NCBI RefSeq assembly: GCF_020103695.1
Contig: NZ_JAHXBF010000022.1
Coordinates: 1-64,000, forward strand
Direction: 5' to 3'
DNA: 64,000 nt
DNA from: Hyalangium versicolor
GTDB taxonomy: Bacteria; Myxococcota; Myxococcia; Myxococcales; Myxococcaceae
Positions 28,131 to 36,900 of this stretch are shown here, one piece after another. The notes beneath the pieces are model-generated. The model did no database searches and was not told the origin of the DNA. It saw only the letters and a program-made list of their open reading frames with translations. Within the stretch, counting starts at the first letter, position 1, and each line of letters opens with the position of its first letter. The position numbers and the translations under genes are program-made.

Positions 28131-29054
28131 CTACTCGCCGATCACGGAGCGGATGGTCTCGCGCATCGAGTTGCGAGGCTTCCAGCCGGTCTCCTTCTGC
28201 CAGCGCGAGCCATCCACGTTGCAGAGGAACTGGATGTGGTCGAGCTCGGGGGGCGGGAAGTTGGCCAGGCGGTACTTGAAGAGCATGCCCAGCAGGGGGC
28301 GGGCCACGGGGTGAGGCACGGGGATGGCGGTGTGGCCCAGCTCGCGCAGCACGGAGGACAGGGGCACCTCGCCGGGACCGGTGACGTTGTAGACGCCCTT
28401 GAGCTCGGGGCGGAGCGCCTCGACCATGGCGCGGCCCACGTCCTCCACATGGATGAGCTGGACGATGGGATCGAAGCCCGCGAGCGTCCACGGGCGGCGC
28501 AGCCGCAGGTAGTTGGAGGGGGCGTTCTTGATGGTGGGCCCGACGATGTGAACGGGGCGCAGGATGACGGTGTTGATGTCCGGGTGCCGCCAGAAGAAGC
28601 CGTGCGCGAGCATGTCCACTTCGATGAGGTCGCGCACTCCCGAGAAGCGGCTGGCCGCCATGAGCGGAGCGTCCTCGGTAAGGAAGTTGGAGTTGTCCGG
28701 GCTGGGCCCATAGACGTTGGCCGAGGAGAGGACGACCACCTTCTTCACGCCGTACTTGGCGCAGTACTCGAGCAGGCGCGTGGTGCCCACCACGTTGAAG
28801 GAGTGGTGCTCCTCCTCGCTCATGCGCGGGTCATGCATGATGCCCATGTGGATGACGGCGCCGATCTCGTTCTTGCGGAAGACGTCCTCTGCCTTCTTCT
28901 TGCGCAAGTCGAGTTGGTACATCTCGACGTCCTTCGGCCGGCCCACGAAGGGGCGCCGATCGATGCCGATGATGCGCTCGCTCTTGTGGAGCAGCTTGGC
29001 GAGTGCACGCCCCAGATTGCCGCTAATGCCCGTGACGACGACGGCCGGTCTCAT
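28131..29054 (-). CDS. NAD-dependent epimerase/dehydratase-like protein (extended SDR)
   Basis: A 307-residue extended SDR: Rossmann motif VVVTGISGNLGRALA (about residues 5-19), the central VVVLSSANVYGPSPDNSNFL, and LRPVHIVGPTIKN. The catalytic YxxxK is replaced (SRFSGVRDLIE aligns there), so a classical epimerase or dehydratase reaction is doubtful. The C-terminal half is typical of sugar-nucleotide or sterol-type SDRs. It lies downstream of the acyltransferase gene on the same strand (31 bases), which suggests a shared lipid or envelope role. The substrate is unknown. Confidence 0.82.
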   Translation of the reverse strand: MRPAVVVTGISGNLGRALAKLLHKSERIIGIDRRPFVGRPKDVEMYQLDLRKKKAEDVFRKNEIGAVIHMGIMHDPRMSEEEHHSFNVVGTTRLLEYCAKYGVKKVVVLSSANVYGPSPDNSNFLTEDAPLMAASRFSGVRDLIEVDMLAHGFFWRHPDINTVILRPVHIVGPTIKNAPSNYLRLRRPWTLAGFDPIVQLIHVEDVGRAMVEALRPELKGVYNVTGPGEVPLSSVLRELGHTAIPVPHPVARPLLGMLFKYRLANFPPPELDHIQFLCNVDGSRWQKETGWKPRNSMRETIRSVIGE

Positions 29055-29085
29055 GGACGCCCCCTCCTCGAACGTTCCCCCGCGC

Positions 29086-29940
29086 TCACCAGAAGATGCC
29101 CCTTCGCTCCTTGAGGCCCTGGTGGAGCATGCCCTGGATGGCGGTCTTCACCACGCGCACCTTCTTGTCCAGCTCGCTGTCCTCGTCATCCGGGCGGCCG
29201 GTGAAGGTCAGCGGATCGCCAAAGTAGATGCGGTACTTGGCGGGCAGCGGAAAGGGCAGTCCGGTGGGTGTGATGGGGAAGGCGGGGAACCCCAGCAGCT
29301 TCGCCACCGGCTTGAGATCCATCAGCGCGGGCGCCTGCTCCTCGCCGCCGATGACGGCCACGGGGACGATGGGCGTGTTCGTCTCGAGCGCCAGGCGCAT
29401 GAAGCCCAGGCCGAACTCCTGGAGCTGGTAGCGCTGGGGCCACAGCTTGGAAATGCCGCGAGCCCCCTCGGGGAAGACGAGGATGGCCTCATCGGCCTCC
29501 AGCAGGCGCCGGCAGTTCTCCGGCGTGCCGACGATCTGCCCCACCCGCGCGAAGAAGGTCGAGATGTACGGCAGCGTGGGCACCCACTTCTCCACCATGC
29601 TGCGGATGGCGCGCGGCGGGTGGGCCTCGATCATCATGGACACGCCAATCATGGCGCCGTCCACGGGGAGCTGGCCGGAGTGGTTGGAGATGAGGAGAAC
29701 GCGGCCTCGGGGGACCTTCTCGATGCCGAAGGTCTCCACGCGGAAGTACTTGCGGTAGAGCCAGAGCAGCGGCGCCACCGCGGCGAGGCTGTAGTCCAGG
29801 TTGAAGCCGAACGGATCGACTCCGTATTCGTTCTCCGTGCGAGCGAGCGCCTGGAGTTGCTCCTTGCGCTCCTCGCCCGCCATCTGCTCCGTCCAACCCT
29901 TGAGCCGCTGCCGGACCTTGTCGCCGAGCCCCTCGAACAT
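29086..29940 (-). CDS. Lysophospholipid acyltransferase family protein
   Basis: A 284-residue PlsC-type acyltransferase. Visible motifs are the catalytic block LLISNHSGQLPVDGAMIG, then FFARVGQIVGTPENCRRLL, the substrate-binding FPEGARG, and TPIVPVAVIGG. The NHSGQLPVD spacing is the version seen in a diacylglycerol-acyltransferase-like subgroup rather than classical PlsC (NHxxxxD). It probably transfers an acyl chain to a glycerolipid at the inner membrane. It is co-directional with the SDR downstream, and its start is 47 bases from the divergent lipase gene. Confidence 0.88.
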   Translation of the reverse strand: MFEGLGDKVRQRLKGWTEQMAGEERKEQLQALARTENEYGVDPFGFNLDYSLAAVAPLLWLYRKYFRVETFGIEKVPRGRVLLISNHSGQLPVDGAMIGVSMMIEAHPPRAIRSMVEKWVPTLPYISTFFARVGQIVGTPENCRRLLEADEAILVFPEGARGISKLWPQRYQLQEFGLGFMRLALETNTPIVPVAVIGGEEQAPALMDLKPVAKLLGFPAFPITPTGLPFPLPAKYRIYFGDPLTFTGRPDDEDSELDKKVRVVKTAIQGMLHQGLKERRGIFW

Positions 29941-29987
29941 GGCTCGGCTCTTTACACCACCCGGAGCAAAGGGCGCATCATGCGCGC

Positions 29988-30686
29988 ATGCGTTTCCGGA
30001 CGCTGCTGCTGACGATGTGGCTGGCAGGGGGGTGCGTGACAGGGACGGCGGCGCTCCAGGCGCCCCGCGCTTCCCGCGTCCCCCCTCCTCCTCCAGTCCT
30101 GCTGGTCCACGGCTTCCACGACTCCCCGAGCAGGATGGAGCCCCTGAAGCACCACCTGGAACAGGCGGGCTGGCCGGTGGTGCGCGCCATGGCCCTGGAG
30201 CCCAACGATGGGCGTGTGGGAGTACCTGAGCTGGCCCTCCAGGTGAGCCGGGCCGCCGAGGCGCTGCGGGAGGAGACGGGAGCGGCCCGGATCGACATCG
30301 TCGGGTTCAGCATGGGGGCACTGGTGAGCCGCTTCTGGGTGCAGTGGCTCGGAGGGCGGGAGGTGGTACGGCGCTTCGTGTCCATCTCCGGGCCGCAGGC
30401 GGGCACGGTGATGGCGTACCTGCTCCCAGGTGAGGGGGTGAAGCAGATGCGGCCCCACAGCCGGCTGCTGCGAGCGCTGAACAGGGATCCCCACCCCTGG
30501 GGGCCCGTCGAGGTCTTCACCTTCTGGACGCCGCTGGACATCATCGTCGTGCCCGCGAACAGCGCCCAGCTGCCGGATGCCACCGACCGCACTTTTCCCG
30601 TCCTGCTGCACCACTGGATGGTCGAGGACGCTCGGGTGCTCGACTCCATCGTCGAGGTGCTGGGAGCGCCGGACCCGTCCCGGTGA
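29988..30686 (+). CDS. Alpha/beta-hydrolase lipase-like lipoprotein
   Basis: A 232-residue exported protein (MRFRTLLLTMWLAGGC, lipid Cys16). The hydrolase core has VLLVHGFHDSPSRMEPLK (oxyanion loop), the nucleophile elbow IVGFSMGALVSRF, an acidic residue in FWTPLDIIVVP and a late His in LLHHWMVED. This is the pattern of LipA/EstA-type triacylglycerol lipases. It is divergent from the acyltransferase gene and convergent with the deacetylase gene. The substrate is inferred only from family. Confidence 0.85.
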   Translation: MRFRTLLLTMWLAGGCVTGTAALQAPRASRVPPPPPVLLVHGFHDSPSRMEPLKHHLEQAGWPVVRAMALEPNDGRVGVPELALQVSRAAEALREETGAARIDIVGFSMGALVSRFWVQWLGGREVVRRFVSISGPQAGTVMAYLLPGEGVKQMRPHSRLLRALNRDPHPWGPVEVFTFWTPLDIIVVPANSAQLPDATDRTFPVLLHHWMVEDARVLDSIVEVLGAPDPSR

Positions 30687-30695
30687 ACCCCCGCC

Positions 30696-31637
30696 TCAGA
30701 GCGTCGGGGCGAGTTGCTCGGCGGCCACGCGGAGGGTGACGACGTCGGCGTCCTGCCGCAGCCAGCGGAAGATCTCCGCGAGGCGCTCCATCTTCCGGGC
30801 CGAGGACACCCACAGATCGCGCTGCTGGCGGACCAGCTCCGGGGGAATCCCGTCAGCGGCGTCCAGCACATCCACGGCGTGCAGCTCGAAGTTGAAGAGA
30901 GCATCGCCCCGACAGGCGCGCCAGGCGGCTCGAATGGCGGGGAGCGGCAAGGTGGTGGCGAACGTGCCGATGAAGGGGAAGCGCAGGCCTGGCGTCACCG
31001 TCATCGGCAGTTCCAGCACCGCACCGGCTCCCCGCTGGTAGGGCTGCTGGGGATCGGGCCGGTAGGGCGTACGAGGCGCCAGCAGGACCCGGGGACTGTC
31101 GAGTATCGAACGGGATGGGCGCCCGGCCAGGGCCAGGGCCCCCATCACCGCCGCCTTGGCCGCGTAGTAGGGAGCCGCCGGAAAGGTGGACGAGCCATAG
31201 CGGTAGCCACGCTCGGCGGTGGCCGCGTAGAGGGCGGCGTTCAGCGTGTAGCCCGGCGCGCGGAACCCCACGGGCCGCTCGCCCGTGGCCGCAAGAATGG
31301 CCTCTTCGCCACGCTCCAGCTCCTCGCGAATGGAGCCCGGAGACCGGCGAGTCAGCGCGTAGTCATGCGAGAAGCTGTGGTTGCCCACCTCGATGCCCGC
31401 GGCGTGAGAAGCCCGGAGCGCCGCCGAGGCCTCCGCGTCCGCGAGGTCCTCACCGATGGCGAAAAACGTCCCGGGCGCTCCCACTGTGCGCAGCAGCTCC
31501 CGGAAGCGCGGCACAGCGGTGGAGTACACGAGCCCCCGTGCCCGAGCGTCCAGCACAGACACGGGGAGGCCATGAATGCGGCAATAGTGGTGCAGGGAAT
31601 CGAGGTCGACGGAGATGGACGCAAGCCGGGCCGCCAC
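30696..31637 (-). CDS. Polysaccharide deacetylase-family protein
   Basis: A 313-residue NodB-type deacetylase. Seen are ASISVDLDSL (metal Asp and catalytic-base region), TFFAIGEDLAD, EVGNHSFSHDYAL (the two metal histidines) and RAPGYTL. The predicted start is a GTG nine bases downstream of the glycosyltransferase stop, so the genes are co-transcribed. With the neighbouring glycosyltransferase and FAD oxidoreductase it suggests modification of an envelope polysaccharide or lipid-linked sugar. No signal peptide is evident, so action is probably cytoplasmic or at the inner membrane face. Confidence 0.87.
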   Translation of the reverse strand: MAARLASISVDLDSLHHYCRIHGLPVSVLDARARGLVYSTAVPRFRELLRTVGAPGTFFAIGEDLADAEASAALRASHAAGIEVGNHSFSHDYALTRRSPGSIREELERGEEAILAATGERPVGFRAPGYTLNAALYAATAERGYRYGSSTFPAAPYYAAKAAVMGALALAGRPSRSILDSPRVLLAPRTPYRPDPQQPYQRGAGAVLELPMTVTPGLRFPFIGTFATTLPLPAIRAAWRACRGDALFNFELHAVDVLDAADGIPPELVRQQRDLWVSSARKMERLAEIFRWLRQDADVVTLRVAAEQLAPTL

Positions 31638-31646
31638 GCGAGCCTC

Positions 31647-32360
31647 TCAAGTGCCTCGGATGCGGATGACGTAGACGAGCTTGCCGACGTTCTTCAGCAC
31701 GTTGGGCACGCGCTTGAAGAGGTGGATGGAGGGCTGGCGCTTCTCGTGGAGCTGAATGGGGATCTCCAACACCTTCAGGCCCTCGCGCCACGCGCGGATG
31801 ACGAACTCGCTGGCGAACACGTCCATGTCCACCACGCACTTGGCGATGACGGGCATGAGGGCCTCGCGCCGGAACGCCTTCAGCCCGTGGGTGTCGGTGC
31901 CCTTGAAGCCCAGCGTCACCTTCAGCAGCTTGTTGTGGACGCGCGTGGCCACGCGCCGCACGACGGGGCGCTGATCACTGGCCCCCTTGGCGGCCTTGGA
32001 GCCCACCACCATGTCCGCTTCACCGCGCTCCAGCCTGGGCAGCGCCGCGTCATAGAAGGAGAGATCGCACAGGTCGATCTCATCGCAGAACACGTAGGTG
32101 CCACGGGCCTTGAGGATGCCGGCCTTGAGCGCGGCGCCATAGTTGGGCTGCTCCGAGTGGAACCACCGCAGGCGCGGGTTGGCGGCGCACATCTGCTCGA
32201 GGAGCTGGGGCGTGGCATCTCGCGAGCCGTTCTCCGCGAAGATGACCTCGTAGTCCCAGCCGCGAGCGTCGAGCCCCTGGCAGAGCTCCGCTGCCGCCGA
32301 GCCGATGATGGACGCCTCGTTGTAAACGGGGATGACGATGGAGAGGTACGGAGCGGCCAT
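31647..32360 (-). CDS. Family 2 glycosyltransferase
   Basis: A 237-residue GT-A fold enzyme beginning MAAPYLSIVIPVYNEASII, with IFAENGSRDATPQLL, NYGAALKAGILKARG, the DxD-like CDEIDLCD and a late FVIRAWREGLKVLEIPIQLHEKRQPS. This resembles dolichyl-phosphate-mannose-synthase-type transferases without the C-terminal membrane domain. The ATG at 32360 is preferred to a GTG 18 bases upstream because the family motif starts immediately after it. It sits in an operon-like set with the deacetylase and the FAD oxidoreductase. Confidence 0.88.
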   Translation of the reverse strand: MAAPYLSIVIPVYNEASIIGSAAAELCQGLDARGWDYEVIFAENGSRDATPQLLEQMCAANPRLRWFHSEQPNYGAALKAGILKARGTYVFCDEIDLCDLSFYDAALPRLERGEADMVVGSKAAKGASDQRPVVRRVATRVHNKLLKVTLGFKGTDTHGLKAFRREALMPVIAKCVVDMDVFASEFVIRAWREGLKVLEIPIQLHEKRQPSIHLFKRVPNVLKNVGKLVYVIRIRGT

Positions 32361-32451
32361 GGTCGAGGGAAGACGCACGGAGGCGAGAGGTTGGACCTAG
32401 CACGCCTGCCGACGACCGTCGACAAGAGTCGTCGAGCACCCCACCCGGGGC

Positions 32452-33768
32452 TCACCGCTCGTTCAGGACCCGGGCACTGGCTCGACCGCCCAGGATGGCG
32501 TCCTCCATGGAGGAGTACTCCCACGTCCCGTACCGTCCGGCGATGAGGATGCGAGCGTGCTCCAGGAAGCGGAGGATCTCCGCCTTGGCCGCCCCATACG
32601 CATCGTCATAGAGGACATAGGCATTGGGGATTTCCCGAGCCTGGGCGAAGAGCAGGTCGTCCGCGGAGTGGATCATCTGCGAGCGAACCAGGTCCTCCAC
32701 GGCGTACTTCTCGCACTGTGCAGGCGACAGCTCGCCGTGGTGGCTGTACTCCACGGAGAAGGTGGCGGTGTCCGGAGGGGCCAGCGGCGCATACACCGCC
32801 GAGGGCGAACCGATGCGGTAGGTCTTGAACTCGGACTCGGGCAGGTAGATCCAGTGCCAGGGCTGGCGGTTCTTCCCTCGGGCCGCCACGCAGACATAGG
32901 TGACGATGGTGGCGCGCAGGCGGCTGGCAGCGGCCCTCACCTCGTCCGGAACCCCGGCCTCTCCCCGAGCGAGCAGGCCCACCAAATATGGCAGCGAGAT
33001 CGTCGACAGGAGCTCCGAGTAGCCGAGCGTCCGCCCATCCGACAGGGTGACGCGGCGGGCCTTCCAGTCGATGGCCGTGGGCTCGGTGCGGATGCTCAGC
33101 TCCCCGCCCTGGAGGTGGCGGACCATGGCGCGGGCCAGGATCTCGATGCCACCCTCGCGCGGGTAGAGGAAGGACGCGTTGTAGCCGAGCTGGTCGCTGC
33201 CAGCCCCGAGCGCCCCGTCCACCACCTCCTTGAGAGAGGGCCGGGGCACGAAGCGCCCCACCCACGCCGCCGACATCTCTCGCGGGTGCACCGTCCAGAG
33301 CTTCTGGTTGTAGGGCACCATGAAGTTCTTCGCGAAGCCCTCGCCCATATAGCGGAGGATGAACTCCTCGAAGTTGCGGGGCTCGCGCTCGCGCAATTCG
33401 CGGCCCTTCTCTCCATAGAGGGCCTCCACGAAGCCCACGAGGTTCTCCGAGACGACCTCCGCCGGCAGCCCGTGGGTGTTCACCTGGTACGGGAAACGGG
33501 TGAACACGCCTCGAGAGAAGATGCCCGCCTTGCGCTGGATGCTCACCAGCTGCCCGGGCAGCCAGAGCGTGTTCACCAGATCCTTGATCTCCGGATCCCT
33601 CAGGTGGAGCCAATGGCCAGTGGCATCGAAGTAGCAGCCCTCGATGACCTCGGTCTTGATGAGTCCCCCGACCCGGTCCGACTTCTCGATGAGGCGCCAG
33701 GGGCGCTTGAGGAAGTGCGCAGCCGACAGCCCCGCGAGGCCCGCGCCAAGGATGAGGGTGGGATCCAT
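32452..33768 (-). CDS. FAD-dependent protoporphyrinogen-oxidase-like oxidoreductase
   Basis: A 438-residue flavoprotein. It has the N-terminal FAD motif LILGAGLAGLSAAHFLKR followed by EKSDRVGGLIKTEVIEG, the UDP-galactopyranose-mutase-like GHWLHLRDPEIK, the region FMVPYNQKLWTVHPREM and a C-terminal FAD-binding IAGRYGTWEYSSMEDAILGG. Such proteins accompany glycosyltransferases in polysaccharide clusters, and the reaction is usually unknown. The start at ATG 33768 is fixed by the FAD motif. The frame is open far upstream only because it mirrors the repeat-rich gene on the other strand. Confidence 0.85.
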   Translation of the reverse strand: MDPTLILGAGLAGLSAAHFLKRPWRLIEKSDRVGGLIKTEVIEGCYFDATGHWLHLRDPEIKDLVNTLWLPGQLVSIQRKAGIFSRGVFTRFPYQVNTHGLPAEVVSENLVGFVEALYGEKGRELREREPRNFEEFILRYMGEGFAKNFMVPYNQKLWTVHPREMSAAWVGRFVPRPSLKEVVDGALGAGSDQLGYNASFLYPREGGIEILARAMVRHLQGGELSIRTEPTAIDWKARRVTLSDGRTLGYSELLSTISLPYLVGLLARGEAGVPDEVRAAASRLRATIVTYVCVAARGKNRQPWHWIYLPESEFKTYRIGSPSAVYAPLAPPDTATFSVEYSHHGELSPAQCEKYAVEDLVRSQMIHSADDLLFAQAREIPNAYVLYDDAYGAAKAEILRFLEHARILIAGRYGTWEYSSMEDAILGGRASARVLNER

Positions 33769-33998
33769 GTCTTTCCGGGGTCTACCACCTCCGGCCCATG
33801 GGTAGGGCGGCCTTGTGTAGGTTACGTCCCCGGGCGTACAGCCCCCCGCCCCCTCGGCCGGTCTCCAAGGGCGGCAGGAACCGGGGCTGTGCGCGTTCTT
33901 TCCGCTCGGGAAACGCCTCTGATAGCCTGCGCGCGCGCGAACGGCAGGATCAGCCCGCTCGCGGGTGCTCGCGCCCAGCAGGTCCCTGAAGGAAACCC

Positions 33999-36900
33999 AT
34001 GAAAGTCTCGTGCCCGACTTGCCAGACGAACTACAACATCGATGACAAGCGGATCCCGCCAGGCGGCGCGAAGCTGAAGTGCGCCCGGTGCCAGAACACC
34101 TTCCCCATCCGGGCCCCCTCGGACAGCATCGCGACCCCGGTGGCCATCCCGCTGCCGGGCAGTGCCGCGCCCCAGTCGGCTGCCATCCCGCTGCCGGGCA
34201 GTGCCGCACCTCAGTCGGCCGCCATCCCGCTGCCGGGTAGCGCTGCGCCCCAGTCGGCCGCCATTCCGCTGCCGGGTTACGCCGCTCCCCAGTCGGCCGC
34301 CATCCCGCTGCCCGCCGCTCCCCAGTCGGCCGCCATCCCGCTGCCGGGTTACGCCGCTCCCCAGTCGGCCGCCATCCCGCTGCCGGGTTACGCCGCTCCC
34401 CAGTCGGCCGCCATCCCGCTGCCCGGCGCGCACCAGTCGGCCGCCATCCCGCTGCCCCCGGCTCCTTCCAGCGATCCGTTCGGTGAGGTCGGTGGTGGAG
34501 AAGAGTCCGCGTGGAATGAGTCGGAGTCCACGCGCGTCGTCTCCCTCGCCTCGCTGCCGAGCGCCGCATACCGGGATCCCGCGCCCGAGGCAGCCCCTGC
34601 CCCTGCGTACGGGTACGACCCTCAGGATATGCCTGGCACGGCCCGGGACTTCGACTTCTCCAACGAGCCCGCCGCGGATCCCTACGGCCAGGCGCCCCAG
34701 GCGGCCGAGGCCAGCCCGTTCGACTCCTTCGATCAGGCGGCCATCCCGCTGCCGGGCGCGGCCGACTACCCTGCCGACCCGGCGCAGGCGGAGGCCCTTC
34801 CGCTGCCAGGCTCGGCGGACCCACACGATCCGTTCGCTCTGCCGCCCCCGCCCGATTCGCAAGACTACGCCGAGGCGCTCCCGGCCCCCGCGGAGGACCC
34901 GTTCGCCCTGCCGCCTCCGCCTGCAGCCCCGGAGCAGGATCCGTTCGCCCTGCCGCCTCCCGCGGAGGATCCGTTCGCCCTGCCGCCTCCGCCCACGCCC
35001 GCGGAGCAGGCCTTCGCCATGCCTCCCCCCGAGGATCAGGCCTTCGAGCTGCCACCGATGGGAGCTCCTACGGATGCTTCGCCCTCGCAGGCGTTCTCCT
35101 TCCCTCCGCCCCCCGCGGCCAGCGAGCCGGATCCGTTCGCCGTGGACCTCTCGGAGCCGGCCCCGGCGGCCCCCGCACCGGACCTCAACCTCGACTTCAG
35201 CGAGCCTCCCTCGCAGCCCGCCGCGGCCGCACCGGTCAACATCGGCACGGACTTCGGGGATGTGAGCTTCAGCGATCCTCCGCCGAGCGCCCCCGCTCCG
35301 GCTGACTCGCTCGAGTTCGACCCGACGGCCCCGGCGAGCAGCTCGGCCGGGGACGACCTCGAGGTGGATCTGTCCGCTCCCCTTCCGCCTCCGCCCGCCG
35401 CAGGCAACGCGGATGGCCTGGAGATGCTCAGCTTCATCGACGACGCCGCCAAGGACAGCGCTGGCAAGGGCACCGCGGCCAAGGTGAAGCGCTTCCACGT
35501 CCGCCGCCGCTCGGGCAAGGTCTTCGGCCCGTTCGAGGAGGGCGTCATCGTCAAGATGCTCGAGGAAGGACAGCTCCTGGGCAACGAGGACGTGTCCACC
35601 GACTCGGACAACTGGACACCCATTGGCACGGTGGCCTCGTTCGCCGCCGCCATCCAGAAGCTGATGGAGGGCCCCGCCTCCAAGACGAACCTGCCCGCTG
35701 TCGCCCCCGGCGAGCCCTCCGCTCAGGCGGAGCCGAGCCCCGCGCCCAACCCGGCCGTCACCATGGACCGGATGAAGCAGCTGTACGAGGGCCGCATGGC
35801 GGGAGTCGCGGTCGTGGACCGCAGCGGCGCCTACGAGAAGTGGCGCAAGCGCATGCCGTACCTCATCGCCGCGGGTGCGGTGACGCTCGTGGCGGCCATC
35901 GGCGGCAGCTTCCAGTTCACGAAGTATGGCGCCTTCGGCTATCGCAAGCTCTTCCCCGCCCGGGTGTCGGCCGGCACGCCTGCCGCCGCGGATGTGGAGA
36001 AGGCGCGCCAGGACCTCCTGCAGGACACCTTCAGCAGCTACCAGCAGGCCCGGGAGCTGACCGGCAAGGTGCTCGCCACCAAGGAGTACCCCGAGGTCCG
36101 CGCCACCTGGTGCCAGGCCGTCTACTACCTGCAGCGCCGCTACGCCGCCGCGGACGCGAAGGACACGACCCGCTGCCAGGCCAACCGCGAGGCCTTCGAG
36201 CTGCTCGGGGGCAAGAACGTGGAGGCACTCAAGGCCTTCGCGGGCTCGGCCCTGTCCCGGCGCCTGGCGGACGAAGTCCTCCAGGACTTGAAGGACGCCT
36301 ACAGCCGCGACGCCAACTCCGGGGACCTGGAGCTGGCCTTCCTGCTCGCCGAGGCCCAGGCCCTCAAGCGCCAGGACAAGGATGCCCAGGCCACACTCGA
36401 GAAGGCCCTGAAGATCCGCAAGGACTCAGCCAAGGGCCAGCACATGCTCGGCAACCTGCACCGGGACGCCGGCCGCGCCGAGGAGGCTGCCAAGGCGTAC
36501 GAGGCTGCCCTCCAGGCGGACCCCTCGCACGTCATCTCCGCGGTGGAGCTGGCCGCGGTGGAGCTGCTGCTGCTCAAGGGAGATCCTGCCAAGGGCCTCG
36601 AGGCGGTGGGCAAGGCGCTGGACGAGAAGGCCATGTCGGAGCTGGGCCCGGCGGAGATCGCCCGCGCCCGGAGCCTCAAGGGCGTGGCGCTCGCCGCCCA
36701 GTTCAAGTTCAAGGAGGCCGAGGTCGAGCTGAAGGACGCCCTGGAAAAGGATCCGAACTCCCTCTTCATCAAGGCCCAGTTGGCCCGCGTGCTGCGCGCC
36801 AACCGCGACTTCGCCGCCGCCCTGCCGCTCTACGAGGCCGCATCCAAGGAGGAGGCCGGCACCCTGGAGTACACGGAGGGCTACATCACCTCGCTGCTGA

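Noticed and set aside
34144..34455. CRISPR-like regular repeats
   Set aside because: The repeats are in-frame, directly adjacent without spacers, and encode AIPLPG units of a protein linker.
33769..35055. N-terminal extension of the FAD oxidoreductase frame (about 430 codons)
   Set aside because: The extra part is the complement of the AIPLP and DPFALPPPP repeats of the plus-strand gene. The FAD-binding motif at ATG 33768 marks the true N-terminus.
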